This document shows, piece by piece, positions 53,516 to 62,377 of a stretch of DNA of 64,000 nucleotides (within the stretch, counting starts at the first letter, position 1; every line of letters begins with the position of its first letter). This stretch comes from an uncultured Emticicia sp. (GTDB lineage Bacteria > Bacteroidota > Bacteroidia > Cytophagales > Spirosomataceae), in contig NZ_CALCZQ010000052.1 in NCBI RefSeq assembly GCF_937903345.1, positions 124,001 through 188,000 of the forward strand, in the 5' to 3' direction. A program made the translations under genes and the position numbers. The notes beneath the pieces were generated by a model. It was not told where the DNA came from. It was given only the letters and a program-made list of their open reading frames with translations, and made no database searches.

Positions 53516-55432
53516 TTATTCGACCAATAAATTTACGTTATCAAACTGTAATTTCACCAAGTTTGCATAAATTCCTCCTTCGGGGCTGTTTTCTGCTTTC
53601 AAAATCAACTCGTCGTGACTTCCCGATTCTGCGATTTCACCATCTTTTAAAACATAAATCGTATCAACATTTCTTATCGTAGCCAATCTATGAGCAATGA
53701 TGACTGTCGTTCGGTTTTTCATCAATTCGTCTAGGGCGTCTTGCACTAATTTTTCTGATTCAGAATCTAAAGCACTTGTGGCTTCGTCAAGAATCAAAAT
53801 CGAAGGGTCTTTCAAAATCGCTCGAGCAATTGCTACACGCTGGCGTTGTCCACCCGATAGTTTCACGCCACGTTCACCAACTACTGTCTCAAATTTATCT
53901 GGGAAAGATTCTATAAATTCATAAGCATTTGCTTTTCGAGCAGCATCCAACACTTCTTGGCGAGTGGCGTTTGGTTTTCCATAGGCAATGTTTTCATAGA
54001 TAGTTCCGCCAAAAAGCATTACTTCTTGTGGCACAATCGCAATATTACTGCGAAGCTCGGTTACATCTTGCGTAGCAATGTCTTGCCCATCAATGGTTAT
54101 TTTGCCTTTTTTAAGAGGGTAAAGTTTCATTAATAGCTGTACAATTGTTGATTTTCCTGCACCACTATGACCAACTATAGCTATTTTTTCACCAGATTTG
54201 ATTGAAAGCGATAATTCTTTCAAAACTGTTACATCTGGACGAGAAGGATATGCAAAACCTACTTTATCGAATACAATATTTCCATCTGATTTCTTGAAAA
54301 CTGGATTTTTACTTACATCAACCTCCGATTCTTCGTCCAAAATCTCCAAAATTCTTTCTGAAGCTCCAACTGTTCGTTGAATCTGAGCATACATATCGCC
54401 CAAGCCACCAACCGAACCACCAATAAAACCAGTATAAAGAATGAATGTAAATAAATCTTGAAAGGCAAGTTCACCTGTCAATACTAAATTTCCACCATAC
54501 CATACAACACCCACCACACCACCGAACAAAACCGAAATGATAAACGAAATAAAACCACCTCTGAATGTTGCTGCTTTTAGGGCATACTCAACTACTCTTT
54601 GGATAGATGTATCATAGCGATTTACTTCCAAACGTTCATTTGTAAATGCTTTCACAACATTGACAGATTGAAGTGTTTCTTCTACGATGATATTTGTTTG
54701 AGCCAATTCGTCTTGTACTTTTTTAGCATTTTTTCTAATAAATTTGCCAAAAACGATGGCCGCTACTACCAAAAAGGGAAAGGTTGAAAGCATAAAAAGC
54801 GTGAGTTTTCCCGAAAGCATCGAAATCAGAACTACTCCACCAACAAGCGTAAAAACTTGGCGGAATAATTCGGCGAGCGTAATAGAAAGCACATCTTGAA
54901 GCTGAGTAACGTCTGATGTAATACGACTCATGAGTTCGCCAACTCGGCTTTTTTCAAAAAACGAAATCGGCAAAGTGATAATTTTCGTATACAGTGCTTT
55001 ACGTAAATCTCGCATCGAACGCTCCGAAACTCTTGAAAAAGTATAAACTCGTAGAAATGAAAATGCCGCTTGCATGATTAGCAAGGCTATAAAAAGAAAT
55101 GTTACTTCGTTGAGGGTGAGGTTATTAGAAGAACTAAAAATATTCTGAAACTTCTGAATGCCTATGCTTCCGCCCATCATGTTTGGCGTTTGAACAGCGG
55201 ACGATGGGTTTTTAGGCGAAACAATTGCTCCAACCATTTGGCCCATCAACAAAGGCACACTCATGGAGGTGATTTGCGACAAAACCAAGAATATAAAACC
55301 GATAGCAAATGTACCTTTGTAGGGTAATGTAAATCTAAAAATCTTTAATGCTTTCTTGAAACCTTCTTTTGTTACTTTTTTTTTATCTGCCTCCGAAACC
55401 CCCGCCCCAAAACTACTACTTCTTTTTGCCAT
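53516..55432 (-). CDS. MsbA-like ABC exporter (fused permease and ATPase)
   Basis: 638 residues. Six membrane helices in the first 345 residues, then an ATPase with Walker A GHSGAGKST (421-429), signature LSGGQ (525-529), Walker B ILILDE (545-550) and H-loop IIAHRLAT. Homodimeric half-transporter for lipids, lipid A precursors or drugs. Extra residues at 72-110 (asparagine/serine rich) form a long extracytoplasmic loop in the first half. It lies between gldB and the Fur-family gene. Confidence 0.93.
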   Translation of the reverse strand: MAKRSSSFGAGVSEADKKKVTKEGFKKALKIFRFTLPYKGTFAIGFIFLVLSQITSMSVPLLMGQMVGAIVSPKNPSSAVQTPNMMGGSIGIQKFQNIFSSSNNLTLNEVTFLFIALLIMQAAFSFLRVYTFSRVSERSMRDLRKALYTKIITLPISFFEKSRVGELMSRITSDVTQLQDVLSITLAELFRQVFTLVGGVVLISMLSGKLTLFMLSTFPFLVVAAIVFGKFIRKNAKKVQDELAQTNIIVEETLQSVNVVKAFTNERLEVNRYDTSIQRVVEYALKAATFRGGFISFIISVLFGGVVGVVWYGGNLVLTGELAFQDLFTFILYTGFIGGSVGGLGDMYAQIQRTVGASERILEILDEESEVDVSKNPVFKKSDGNIVFDKVGFAYPSRPDVTVLKELSLSIKSGEKIAIVGHSGAGKSTIVQLLMKLYPLKKGKITIDGQDIATQDVTELRSNIAIVPQEVMLFGGTIYENIAYGKPNATRQEVLDAARKANAYEFIESFPDKFETVVGERGVKLSGGQRQRVAIARAILKDPSILILDEATSALDSESEKLVQDALDELMKNRTTVIIAHRLATIRNVDTIYVLKDGEIAESGSHDELILKAENSPEGGIYANLVKLQFDNVNLLVE

Positions 55433-55501
55433 GATTATTTACCTTACAACGGTCGTTTAAATTTACTCATCAATCCCTAATAATTATACAAACCTGTTGA
55501 A

Positions 55502-56500
55502 TCAATCTTCTAATTGCCCTTTGTATTTCGATTTCACGAAAATGTCTTGAGCATTTGAGTTTTTCATCAAATCAATTAACGAAATTGAAGGGTTTTCAGT
55601 TCGGTAACGGCTCACAATTCGCCAGCCGAGCCACTGTCCGATGCGGCCAGGACAGTCGTTTCCAATTTCAAAAACCTTTGGGCGGTCGCCGAGGTATTTC
55701 TCTTTGGTGCGGTCATTGGTTTCGTAGAGTAATTTATGATCAATAAAATGTCCCCAAACCAGATCTTGTGAATGCCAAGTTTTAGTCATATTTGAGTCAG
55801 CATACGCAATCACGAGCGAGTCTGCCACATCTGGCAACATTGCACGAGTAAACTCATAGCTTTTTCCGTAATAAACCATATCACTCAAAAGCGTATGGTC
55901 ATTAGGGTCGATTGAATTGTATTTTTTTGATAAAATTGTTAGAATTGACGGAACGATATAGGGCTTATCAAACCTCTGTAGTAGATATTGAGGATATTGC
56001 GGACGGTATTTTGCTTTCGGTCCAAGAAAAGTTTCAAGAGGTATCACAATCATATCTTTAGATACCATTAGCTCCAAATCAAGTGCCATAAAAGTAGTAA
56101 TGATTTGTGGCTCTTTAAAGTCGGGATAATAGTATTTGATATGCTTGAAAGCCGTTTCTAATTCATTTTTTAAATCGCTAAGGTTGCCAAATGATTTCTT
56201 CGTGTCTTCGTAAAATGCTTGAGTATCTGCGTTATTATGAATCAAATACAACCTATTAATGAGTGCAGTATCTTCGAGAGAAGTCTGATAAAACTGATTA
56301 ACAAACTTAATGTTTTTCGATAAAAACTCTTTAATCTGTTCTTTAGTTTTTAATCGCATCATTGATTCGTCAAATCTCAGAATATCAACTTTTACTGAGA
56401 TATTTGATGTATCAATGGTTTCAGAGTTTTGACATGATACCAAGAAAAAACAGATGATTATTAAGCCAAAAGCAGTAGGGCCTACGAAACGTAATTTCAT
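55502..56500 (-). CDS. gldB: Gliding motility lipoprotein GldB
   Basis: 332 residues. Lipoprotein signal with lipobox LVSC at about 20-23. The body has the family pattern: VDILRFDESMMRL near the start, SDMVYYGKSYEFTRAMLPD in the middle, LVWGHFIDHKLLYETND, and the C-terminal EIGNDCPGRIGQWLGWRIVSRY. GldB is needed for gliding in Flavobacterium and is linked to the T9SS. Consistent with the T9SS-sorted proteins elsewhere in the window. A palindrome and promoter box lie upstream. Confidence 0.93.
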   Translation of the reverse strand: MKLRFVGPTAFGLIIICFFLVSCQNSETIDTSNISVKVDILRFDESMMRLKTKEQIKEFLSKNIKFVNQFYQTSLEDTALINRLYLIHNNADTQAFYEDTKKSFGNLSDLKNELETAFKHIKYYYPDFKEPQIITTFMALDLELMVSKDMIVIPLETFLGPKAKYRPQYPQYLLQRFDKPYIVPSILTILSKKYNSIDPNDHTLLSDMVYYGKSYEFTRAMLPDVADSLVIAYADSNMTKTWHSQDLVWGHFIDHKLLYETNDRTKEKYLGDRPKVFEIGNDCPGRIGQWLGWRIVSRYRTENPSISLIDLMKNSNAQDIFVKSKYKGQLED

Positions 56501-56530
56501 AAATAGTTAAATATTTTTTATAAAAACGCA

Positions 56531-56552
56531 CAAAAATAGGCAAATATTTGCC
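56531..56552 (-). promoter_or_regulatory. Promoter -7 box with adjacent perfect palindrome upstream of gldB
   Basis: On the minus strand TATTTTTG (56538-56531) matches TAnnTTTG, 31 bases before the gldB ATG. Directly next to it, 56539-56552, is the perfect 14-bp palindrome GGCAAATATTTGCC. It fills most of the -33 to -7 spacer, where a repressor dimer would block polymerase. The binding protein is unknown. Confidence 0.45.
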
Positions 56553-56752
56553 TCGAATCATCTAATTTTGAAAGATTGTAATTTTAAAACAAATTTATAA
56601 GAGGCTTGATTGTAAAAATTAGAAAATTTATGAAACCTTTTATAAATGTGGTTTTTTTTGCCCATATTTAAACACAAAATGAAGTTTCAGAAGCAAAAAG
56701 TCTTACTTGGCACAAAACTTGTTAAAATAAGCTAATATATCAATTGGATTTC

Positions 56753-56784
56753 CTTGATAATCTATATGAATCTGCTTATTTTTG
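56753..56784 (+). promoter_or_regulatory. Bacteroidota-type promoter for the peptidylprolyl isomerase gene
   Basis: A -33 CTTG (56753-56756), a 20-base spacer, and the -7 box TATTTTTG (56777-56784). Both boxes and the spacing match the TTTG-N19/20-TAnnTTTG pattern. Transcription should begin near 56790, leaving a leader of about 80 bases. Confidence 0.65.
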
Positions 56785-56870
56785 CACCTCAATTTTTTTG
56801 AAAAAATAAAGAAACAATTATCAGGCATTTAAAAAATCCTAAAAGTCCAGTAATTAATTAAAAAAAACAA

Positions 56871-59009
56871 ATGGCTTTAATAAACAAAATTCGTGAGCGT
56901 TCGGGTGTTGCAGTCGTAGTTATCGCAGTTGCACTCATTTTATTCATTGTCGGAGGAGATTTATTCGGAGGAAATGGTAAAAGTGGCTTGTTTAGTAGTA
57001 ATGATAATAAGATTGGTGAAATCGCAGGTACCAGTATTGACTACCAAGCATTTCAAGTAAAATTAGATGTAGCTCGTGCCAATTATGAGCAACAAGCTGG
57101 AAGAGCTTTACAAGAGCAAGAAATTCAGCAATTACGCAGCCAAGTTTGGGAACAGATGATTTTTGACATTACTTACAAAGCCGAATTCGAGAAACTCGGT
57201 TTGAAAGTTACGCCAGATGAGCTGCGTGAAATGGTTCAAGGTACTAAAAACCTTAGCCCGATCATTAAGCAACAATTTACTGATCCACAAACTGGGCAGT
57301 ATGACCGTAACCGTCACATTGAATTTATTAATGCTGCCGCTGCCAATCAATTGCCTGCTCCACAAAAAGCAGCTTGGGATCAAATCAAAGAACAAGCAAT
57401 TCAACAACGTTTGTTGGAGAAATATAATGCTTTGCTTTCTTCTTCTTCGTTTATAACAACTGCCGAAGCAAAAAGAGAGTACGATGCTACAGCGACTAAA
57501 GCAGATGCTCGCTATCTATATGTACCTTTTACAAGTGTAATTGACACTACTATCAAAGTTACTGATAGCCAATTGTCAGATTATTTGAGCAAGCACAAAG
57601 AAGAATTTAAAGGTTACGATAGCCGCTCACTCGATTACGTGGTATATCAAGTAATGCCAACTAAAGAAGATAGTGCAGCTTTATATGAAGACATCAAGAG
57701 TTTTGCCAAAGGTTTAGCTGCTGCGAAAGATGCGAAAGCTTATGCCGCTCTTAACTCTGATAGCCGTGTGCCTTATGAGCGAAGTGCAAACGAATTGACG
57801 CCTACATTAAAAGCTGCTTTAGCTACTGCCATTCAGGGTGCAGTGATTGGACCATTTAAAGAAGATAATACATATTCAATCTACAAATATGAAGGTACAG
57901 CAACTGACTCACTTTATTCAGCTCGTGCAAGCCATATCTTAATACGTGCCGATAAAACGGCTCCAGACTCGGTAAAAGCGATTGCTCGTGCCAAAGCTCA
58001 AGACATCTTAAGTCAATTGAATCAAGGTGCTGACTTCGCAACTTTGGCTCGTGCAAACAGCCAAGACGGTTCAGCTCAACAAGGTGGAGATTTAGGTACA
58101 TTTAAAAACAACGGTACAATGGTAAAACCATTTGAATCTGCAGTTTTTGCAATGGGCGGTGCTGGTTTAGTGCCGAATGTAGTTGAAACAGACTTTGGCT
58201 TCCACATTATTAAGGTAACCGAAGGAAAATCAAACAATAAGTATAAAATTGCTACTATCAGCCGTGAATTACAAGCAAGTGAAAGTACAAGAAATAACAT
58301 TTACCAAAAAGCTGAAACATTGCGTGCGAGCTGTAGTTCAAAAGAAGAGTTTGAGGCAGCAGTTAAGAAAGATGGTAAATTGTTCGTCTTGAAAGCTGAT
58401 AAGATTTTCCCGGAAGCCTCAACATTTAATACCATACAAAATGCACGTGAAGTTGTGTTGTGGGCATTTAATAATGACACAAGCGTAGGTGAAGTTTCTG
58501 ACCGTGTATTTGAAGTGGGCGATAACTTTATCATTGCTTCGGTAACTGCTAAAACTGAAAAAGATAGTCCAAAAGCTGATGATTTTAAAGATGCAATTAC
58601 GGCTAAAGTTCGTAATGAAATAAAGGCAGAGCAAATTTTGAAAAAACTTGGAACCCCTGCTGGTCCTTTAGAGCAAGCAGCTCAAAAATATGGTGCCGGT
58701 GCTTTGGTGGAAACTGCAACGGAAATTAACCTAATGGCAGGAATGTTGACATCTCCGGGAATTGACCAGATTGCAATTGGAAAAATCTTCGGTTTACAAA
58801 CTGGTAAACGTTCTAAACCATTTGTAGGTGAAAATGGTGTATTTGTAATTGAAACGACCAAACTTGTAAAAGCTCCAGAAATTGCAGATTATACACAGTA
58901 CAAAAACCAAATCACGCAACGCAATGGTGGATATGGTGCTTCGTATATGGCAAATCAAGCAATCCGTGATAACGCAAACATTAAAGATAACAGAGCTAAA
59001 TTTTTCTGA
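56871..59009 (+). CDS. PpiD/SurA-like periplasmic peptidylprolyl isomerase
   Basis: 712 residues. One N-terminal membrane segment (GVAVVVIAVALILFIVGGDL, about 12-31) anchors the protein with the rest in the periplasm. A SurA_N-type chaperone region (about 45-240) is followed by a parvulin domain (about 351-452: ASHILIRADK, FATLARANSQDGSAQQGGDLG, DFGFHIIKV) and a further helical part. Folds outer-membrane and secreted proteins. It is one gene with a good promoter and a strong terminator. Confidence 0.92.
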   Translation: MALINKIRERSGVAVVVIAVALILFIVGGDLFGGNGKSGLFSSNDNKIGEIAGTSIDYQAFQVKLDVARANYEQQAGRALQEQEIQQLRSQVWEQMIFDITYKAEFEKLGLKVTPDELREMVQGTKNLSPIIKQQFTDPQTGQYDRNRHIEFINAAAANQLPAPQKAAWDQIKEQAIQQRLLEKYNALLSSSSFITTAEAKREYDATATKADARYLYVPFTSVIDTTIKVTDSQLSDYLSKHKEEFKGYDSRSLDYVVYQVMPTKEDSAALYEDIKSFAKGLAAAKDAKAYAALNSDSRVPYERSANELTPTLKAALATAIQGAVIGPFKEDNTYSIYKYEGTATDSLYSARASHILIRADKTAPDSVKAIARAKAQDILSQLNQGADFATLARANSQDGSAQQGGDLGTFKNNGTMVKPFESAVFAMGGAGLVPNVVETDFGFHIIKVTEGKSNNKYKIATISRELQASESTRNNIYQKAETLRASCSSKEEFEAAVKKDGKLFVLKADKIFPEASTFNTIQNAREVVLWAFNNDTSVGEVSDRVFEVGDNFIIASVTAKTEKDSPKADDFKDAITAKVRNEIKAEQILKKLGTPAGPLEQAAQKYGAGALVETATEINLMAGMLTSPGIDQIAIGKIFGLQTGKRSKPFVGENGVFVIETTKLVKAPEIADYTQYKNQITQRNGGYGASYMANQAIRDNANIKDNRAKFF

Positions 59010-59031
59010 TAAATCTTAAAATTTATATTTT

Positions 59032-59069
59032 AAAAAAGGAGAAATATCGAAAGGTATTTCTCCTTTTTT
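59032..59069 (+). terminator. Strong rho-independent terminator of the isomerase gene
   Basis: A perfect 15-bp stem (59032-59046 with 59055-59069) with an 8-base loop; its arms are an A run and a T run around GGAGAAATA, so it can act on either strand. Confidence 0.9.
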
Positions 59070-59213
59070 ATATGATTAATTTATAAAATCGTAATAAGAA
59101 AACCTCAAAGAGATAATATTAATATAGAAAAAATAGTCAAAGATGCTAGTAAACCACAAAGGTGTGATATTTTTATACTTTCATTATAGAAGACATTTAC
59201 TACATCCCTCTTC

Positions 59214-61271
59214 TTACTTCACTATAAAAGTCTTTTTCTCAACTCCAACACCTTTCAAAGTCAATGATTTCCAATGTTTTGGAAGTTTTGTTTTTAGTTG
59301 GATAATTCCTGCATCGGTAAAATCAAGTCCGCCCCAACCATTGATGAGTGTTTGTAAATATCCTCCTGCTCCCGTCGAAAAATAAGGATTTGTTCCTCCA
59401 GCGGTTTCAGCCAAAACTCCAAATGGTGGAACTTCGTTAGGCTTGTAGCTATCCATATATTGCTTATAAGCCGTTTCGGTATTTCCCAAACGAATATTTA
59501 AAATAGAAAAAACACCATGTGCCATTGCAGGGCTTTGCCCTTTTCTTCCAGGAAGATTATCAGCCAAAACTTTCCAGTAGAAATCTAAATCTTTCTTGAT
59601 AATAAGCGGGTCAGTGATTTGCTTCATCGGATACGAAAGCAAATTCACATCGCCTTGCTTGATAGGCTCGCCATTATACGAAGCGTGTTCACGAGTGGTG
59701 CCATCAGGAAATTTTAAAATTATGAGTCCATCTTGTACTTCTTTCCACTTTGGGTTTTCGGGTATTCCCAGTTCCTGAGCGGCTTGGTTGGCGTAGCCCA
59801 AAACTTCTTTAGCCATACCATTTGTGTAGGCGTTGTCGTCCACATTTTCGGCCCATTCGTCAGCACATACAACATTAATAATATGATATTTTTCATCGTT
59901 GCCTTTTTCTACACGACTTACCCAAAAATCGGCAACTTCTTTTAGCATCGGGTAAGCACGGTCCTTCAACCAGTTTTTATCTTTCGTGACTTGATAATAT
60001 TTCCAGAAGGCAAAACCCACATCACCTGTGATATGGTGCTGAAATGGCCCCGTCAGTGCCCAAACAGGCGTAGATTCTTGCCCAGAATCATCAGATTCCC
60101 AAGGAAACATCGCACCTTGGAAACCATGTGCTTTGGCATTATATTTAGCAGCTTGCAAACGCTCAAAACGATATTCGAGTAATGATTTTGCCAGTTCGGG
60201 TTTCATAGCCAATAGCGGAGGAAACATCCAAATTTCAGTGTCCCAAAAAACGTGACCATTATAGCCTAAACCTGATAAACCCATAGGCGAAAGGCTATAT
60301 GCTTGTCCTTCACGACAAAATGAATAAAGATTGTAGAGTGAAAAACGTGCCGCACGTTGAGCTTCAACGTCGCCTTCAATGATGATGTCTGACTCCCAAA
60401 GTTTTGCCCATGCTTCTTTGTGTTTTTTGAGTAAACGCTCACGTTTTTCGAGTGCTGCAAAAATTGTCAAACGCTCGGCTTCATTGTGTGGGTCGGTTAC
60501 GTGGGCGGTTGAAATGACCGAACCAACCACCGAGAACTTGTAGGTTTCGCCCGCTTTTAGCTTTTTAGTAAACTTCATGCGATGCATTCCGTTGTCCCAT
60601 TCTTCGTGAATCAACTGTGGTTCTTTTCCTCGTTCTTCTTCAAACAAAAAAGAATTTGAGGCAGCAATCGTATGTTTTCCAGTCGGAGTTTTTGCAACTG
60701 AAGTCATCAATGGAATTAGTGAATGTGGTCGGTCGATGGTATGAAAGAAATTGTGTACATCACGCAACATATCAGGCGTTTGCATGATGCTGATGGGCGT
60801 AAATTCAATATCTTCTTTGGCGATGATTTCCATTTCAATCAATGCTGAATGTGGCAAATGGCGTAGTGCAAGCACATTCGATTTGATGGATGCCTTATTT
60901 CCTATATCGAAAGTAGTAGTAAAAATGGCATTTTGCATATCAATGGTTTGAACGAAATTGCTAATGTTGTTTCGATTAATCATTTGATTATCAATGATTA
61001 ATTCCATGTTAGCAAATTCAAATGCCTTCATGATATTGGCAACACGTCCACGCCCATAAGTGTCGAAAGTACCATTAAGTACAATTTCCTTTACTTTTAG
61101 TGGGTCGGGTGAAGACGTAATTCCGACCATACCATTGGCCACCGTAACACCATAATAATTGTTGGGGTCAAAGTTTTTGGCTGAAATTTGCCATTGTGCA
61201 AGCGTTGGTGTGAATACACTTATACATAACAGCAGTGAGCAGAGGTGCTGCCAAGAATATGTTTTTTTCAT
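59214..61271 (-). CDS. Secreted GH65-like glycoside hydrolase/phosphorylase
   Basis: 685 residues. Signal peptide to about residue 25 (CISVFTPTLAQ), so it works outside the cytoplasm. An N-terminal beta-sandwich is followed by an (alpha/alpha)6 barrel with the GH65 signature GHVFWDTEIWMFPPLL (about 339-354) and MFPWESDDSG. The likely catalytic acid is E472 in CADEWAENVDDNAYTN. The family includes trehalose and maltose phosphorylases, acid trehalases and protein-glucosylgalactosyl hydroxylysine glucosidases. An exported enzyme is more likely a hydrolase than a phosphorylase. Substrate not inferable here; no sugar-uptake gene is adjacent. Confidence 0.85.
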   Translation of the reverse strand: MKKTYSWQHLCSLLLCISVFTPTLAQWQISAKNFDPNNYYGVTVANGMVGITSSPDPLKVKEIVLNGTFDTYGRGRVANIMKAFEFANMELIIDNQMINRNNISNFVQTIDMQNAIFTTTFDIGNKASIKSNVLALRHLPHSALIEMEIIAKEDIEFTPISIMQTPDMLRDVHNFFHTIDRPHSLIPLMTSVAKTPTGKHTIAASNSFLFEEERGKEPQLIHEEWDNGMHRMKFTKKLKAGETYKFSVVGSVISTAHVTDPHNEAERLTIFAALEKRERLLKKHKEAWAKLWESDIIIEGDVEAQRAARFSLYNLYSFCREGQAYSLSPMGLSGLGYNGHVFWDTEIWMFPPLLAMKPELAKSLLEYRFERLQAAKYNAKAHGFQGAMFPWESDDSGQESTPVWALTGPFQHHITGDVGFAFWKYYQVTKDKNWLKDRAYPMLKEVADFWVSRVEKGNDEKYHIINVVCADEWAENVDDNAYTNGMAKEVLGYANQAAQELGIPENPKWKEVQDGLIILKFPDGTTREHASYNGEPIKQGDVNLLSYPMKQITDPLIIKKDLDFYWKVLADNLPGRKGQSPAMAHGVFSILNIRLGNTETAYKQYMDSYKPNEVPPFGVLAETAGGTNPYFSTGAGGYLQTLINGWGGLDFTDAGIIQLKTKLPKHWKSLTLKGVGVEKKTFIVK

Positions 61272-61400
61272 AGGTTAAGTTTTGTTTAGTTGAGTATAAA
61301 TGTAGTGTTTTTTTAGGAGAGGAAGAAAAATACGCTATTTAAAGAAAGATTTTAACTATTTTTATCATTAAATATAAGGCCACTTTTAAATTAGCTATTT

Positions 61401-62246
61401 ATGAAAAAAATCATTGCATTTACTTTATTATCGACTCTCTATCTATCGTGCGATAGCTCACAAAAAAACGCAAATAAAGATTCTTTACAAGTAGCCAAAT
61501 TGGCTATTGAGGCAGTTACTGCCAGCGATTCATTAACTATTGATTTGTTGGATTTAAAGGAAAGAGGTTTGTTGAAAGTTACTCAAATTGTTTCGATTAA
61601 GCCTGACCCTGTATATCATAAAAACAAGCGATTTAATGCTTTGCCTTTAAAAGATATTTTAGAAAAATATTCATCGATAAAAAGAATGAATGCCAATGAT
61701 TTGAAAGTAGTTTTTGAGTGTGAGGATGGCTACAAACCCGAAATGCCTTTAGAAATATTACTTACGGTAAAAGCGTTTTTGGCTGTAGGTGATGCTGATG
61801 CTCCAAAGGGTCGTGCATGGGAAATACTCCTAAAAAATGGCCAAGAATCAAAAATAGAGCCTTTTTATGTAGTTTATGAAGGTGTCTCGGGTGATGATGT
61901 TAGTTATAAATGGCCATACAATTTAGTAAAGATACACCTCGCTCCGCTTCACGAAAACGATGAGGCTCTCAAACCAAAAGATATATCGACTTTGGCGGGC
62001 TATGAATTATTCAAAAATCGCTGTCAAACTTGCCATGCTATCAATAAAATTGGTGGAAAAATGGGTCCAGAACTAAACTACCCGAAAAGTGTGACAGAAT
62101 ATTGGAAAACTGATGATTTGAAGGCATTTATTCAGAATCCTGCGAGTTATAGAGACAATGTAAAAATGCCAACGCTAGGTATAAAACCTGAAGAAGCAAC
62201 CGAAATTGTGAAGTATCTAAGCTATATGAGTGGACATAAATTATAA
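61401..62246 (+). CDS. Cytochrome c lipoprotein with an N-terminal sulfite-oxidase-like domain
   Basis: 281 residues. The signal peptide ends in lipobox YLSC (C17). The middle (about 55-185) resembles oxidoreductase molybdopterin-like domains in shape: NALPLKDILEKY, then VVFECEDGYKPEMPLEILL, then YKWPYNLVKIHL. The C-terminal cytochrome c domain binds one haem at CQTCH (208-212), with a likely distal methionine M256 (VKMPTLGI). Electron-transfer role likely at the membrane surface; partner unknown. It is the only haem protein in the window. Confidence 0.82.
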   Translation: MKKIIAFTLLSTLYLSCDSSQKNANKDSLQVAKLAIEAVTASDSLTIDLLDLKERGLLKVTQIVSIKPDPVYHKNKRFNALPLKDILEKYSSIKRMNANDLKVVFECEDGYKPEMPLEILLTVKAFLAVGDADAPKGRAWEILLKNGQESKIEPFYVVYEGVSGDDVSYKWPYNLVKIHLAPLHENDEALKPKDISTLAGYELFKNRCQTCHAINKIGGKMGPELNYPKSVTEYWKTDDLKAFIQNPASYRDNVKMPTLGIKPEEATEIVKYLSYMSGHKL

Positions 62247-62377
62247 GAACTCAAAAAAATAGGGATTGATTAAAGCTATTTTCTGTATTTTTAAAAACAC
62301 GCCAACACTCAGTAATCTATTATTGTAAATTCGTGAAACGGCGGCCGTCACACGGTCGCTTCAATCAAATTTTTGGA

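Larger units (their letters stand above)
56501..56870. promoter_or_regulatory. Divergent promoter region gldB / peptidylprolyl isomerase
   Basis: 370 bases with promoters for both flanking genes (see the separate entries). No further gene, RNA or repeat is recognised. Confidence 0.55.
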
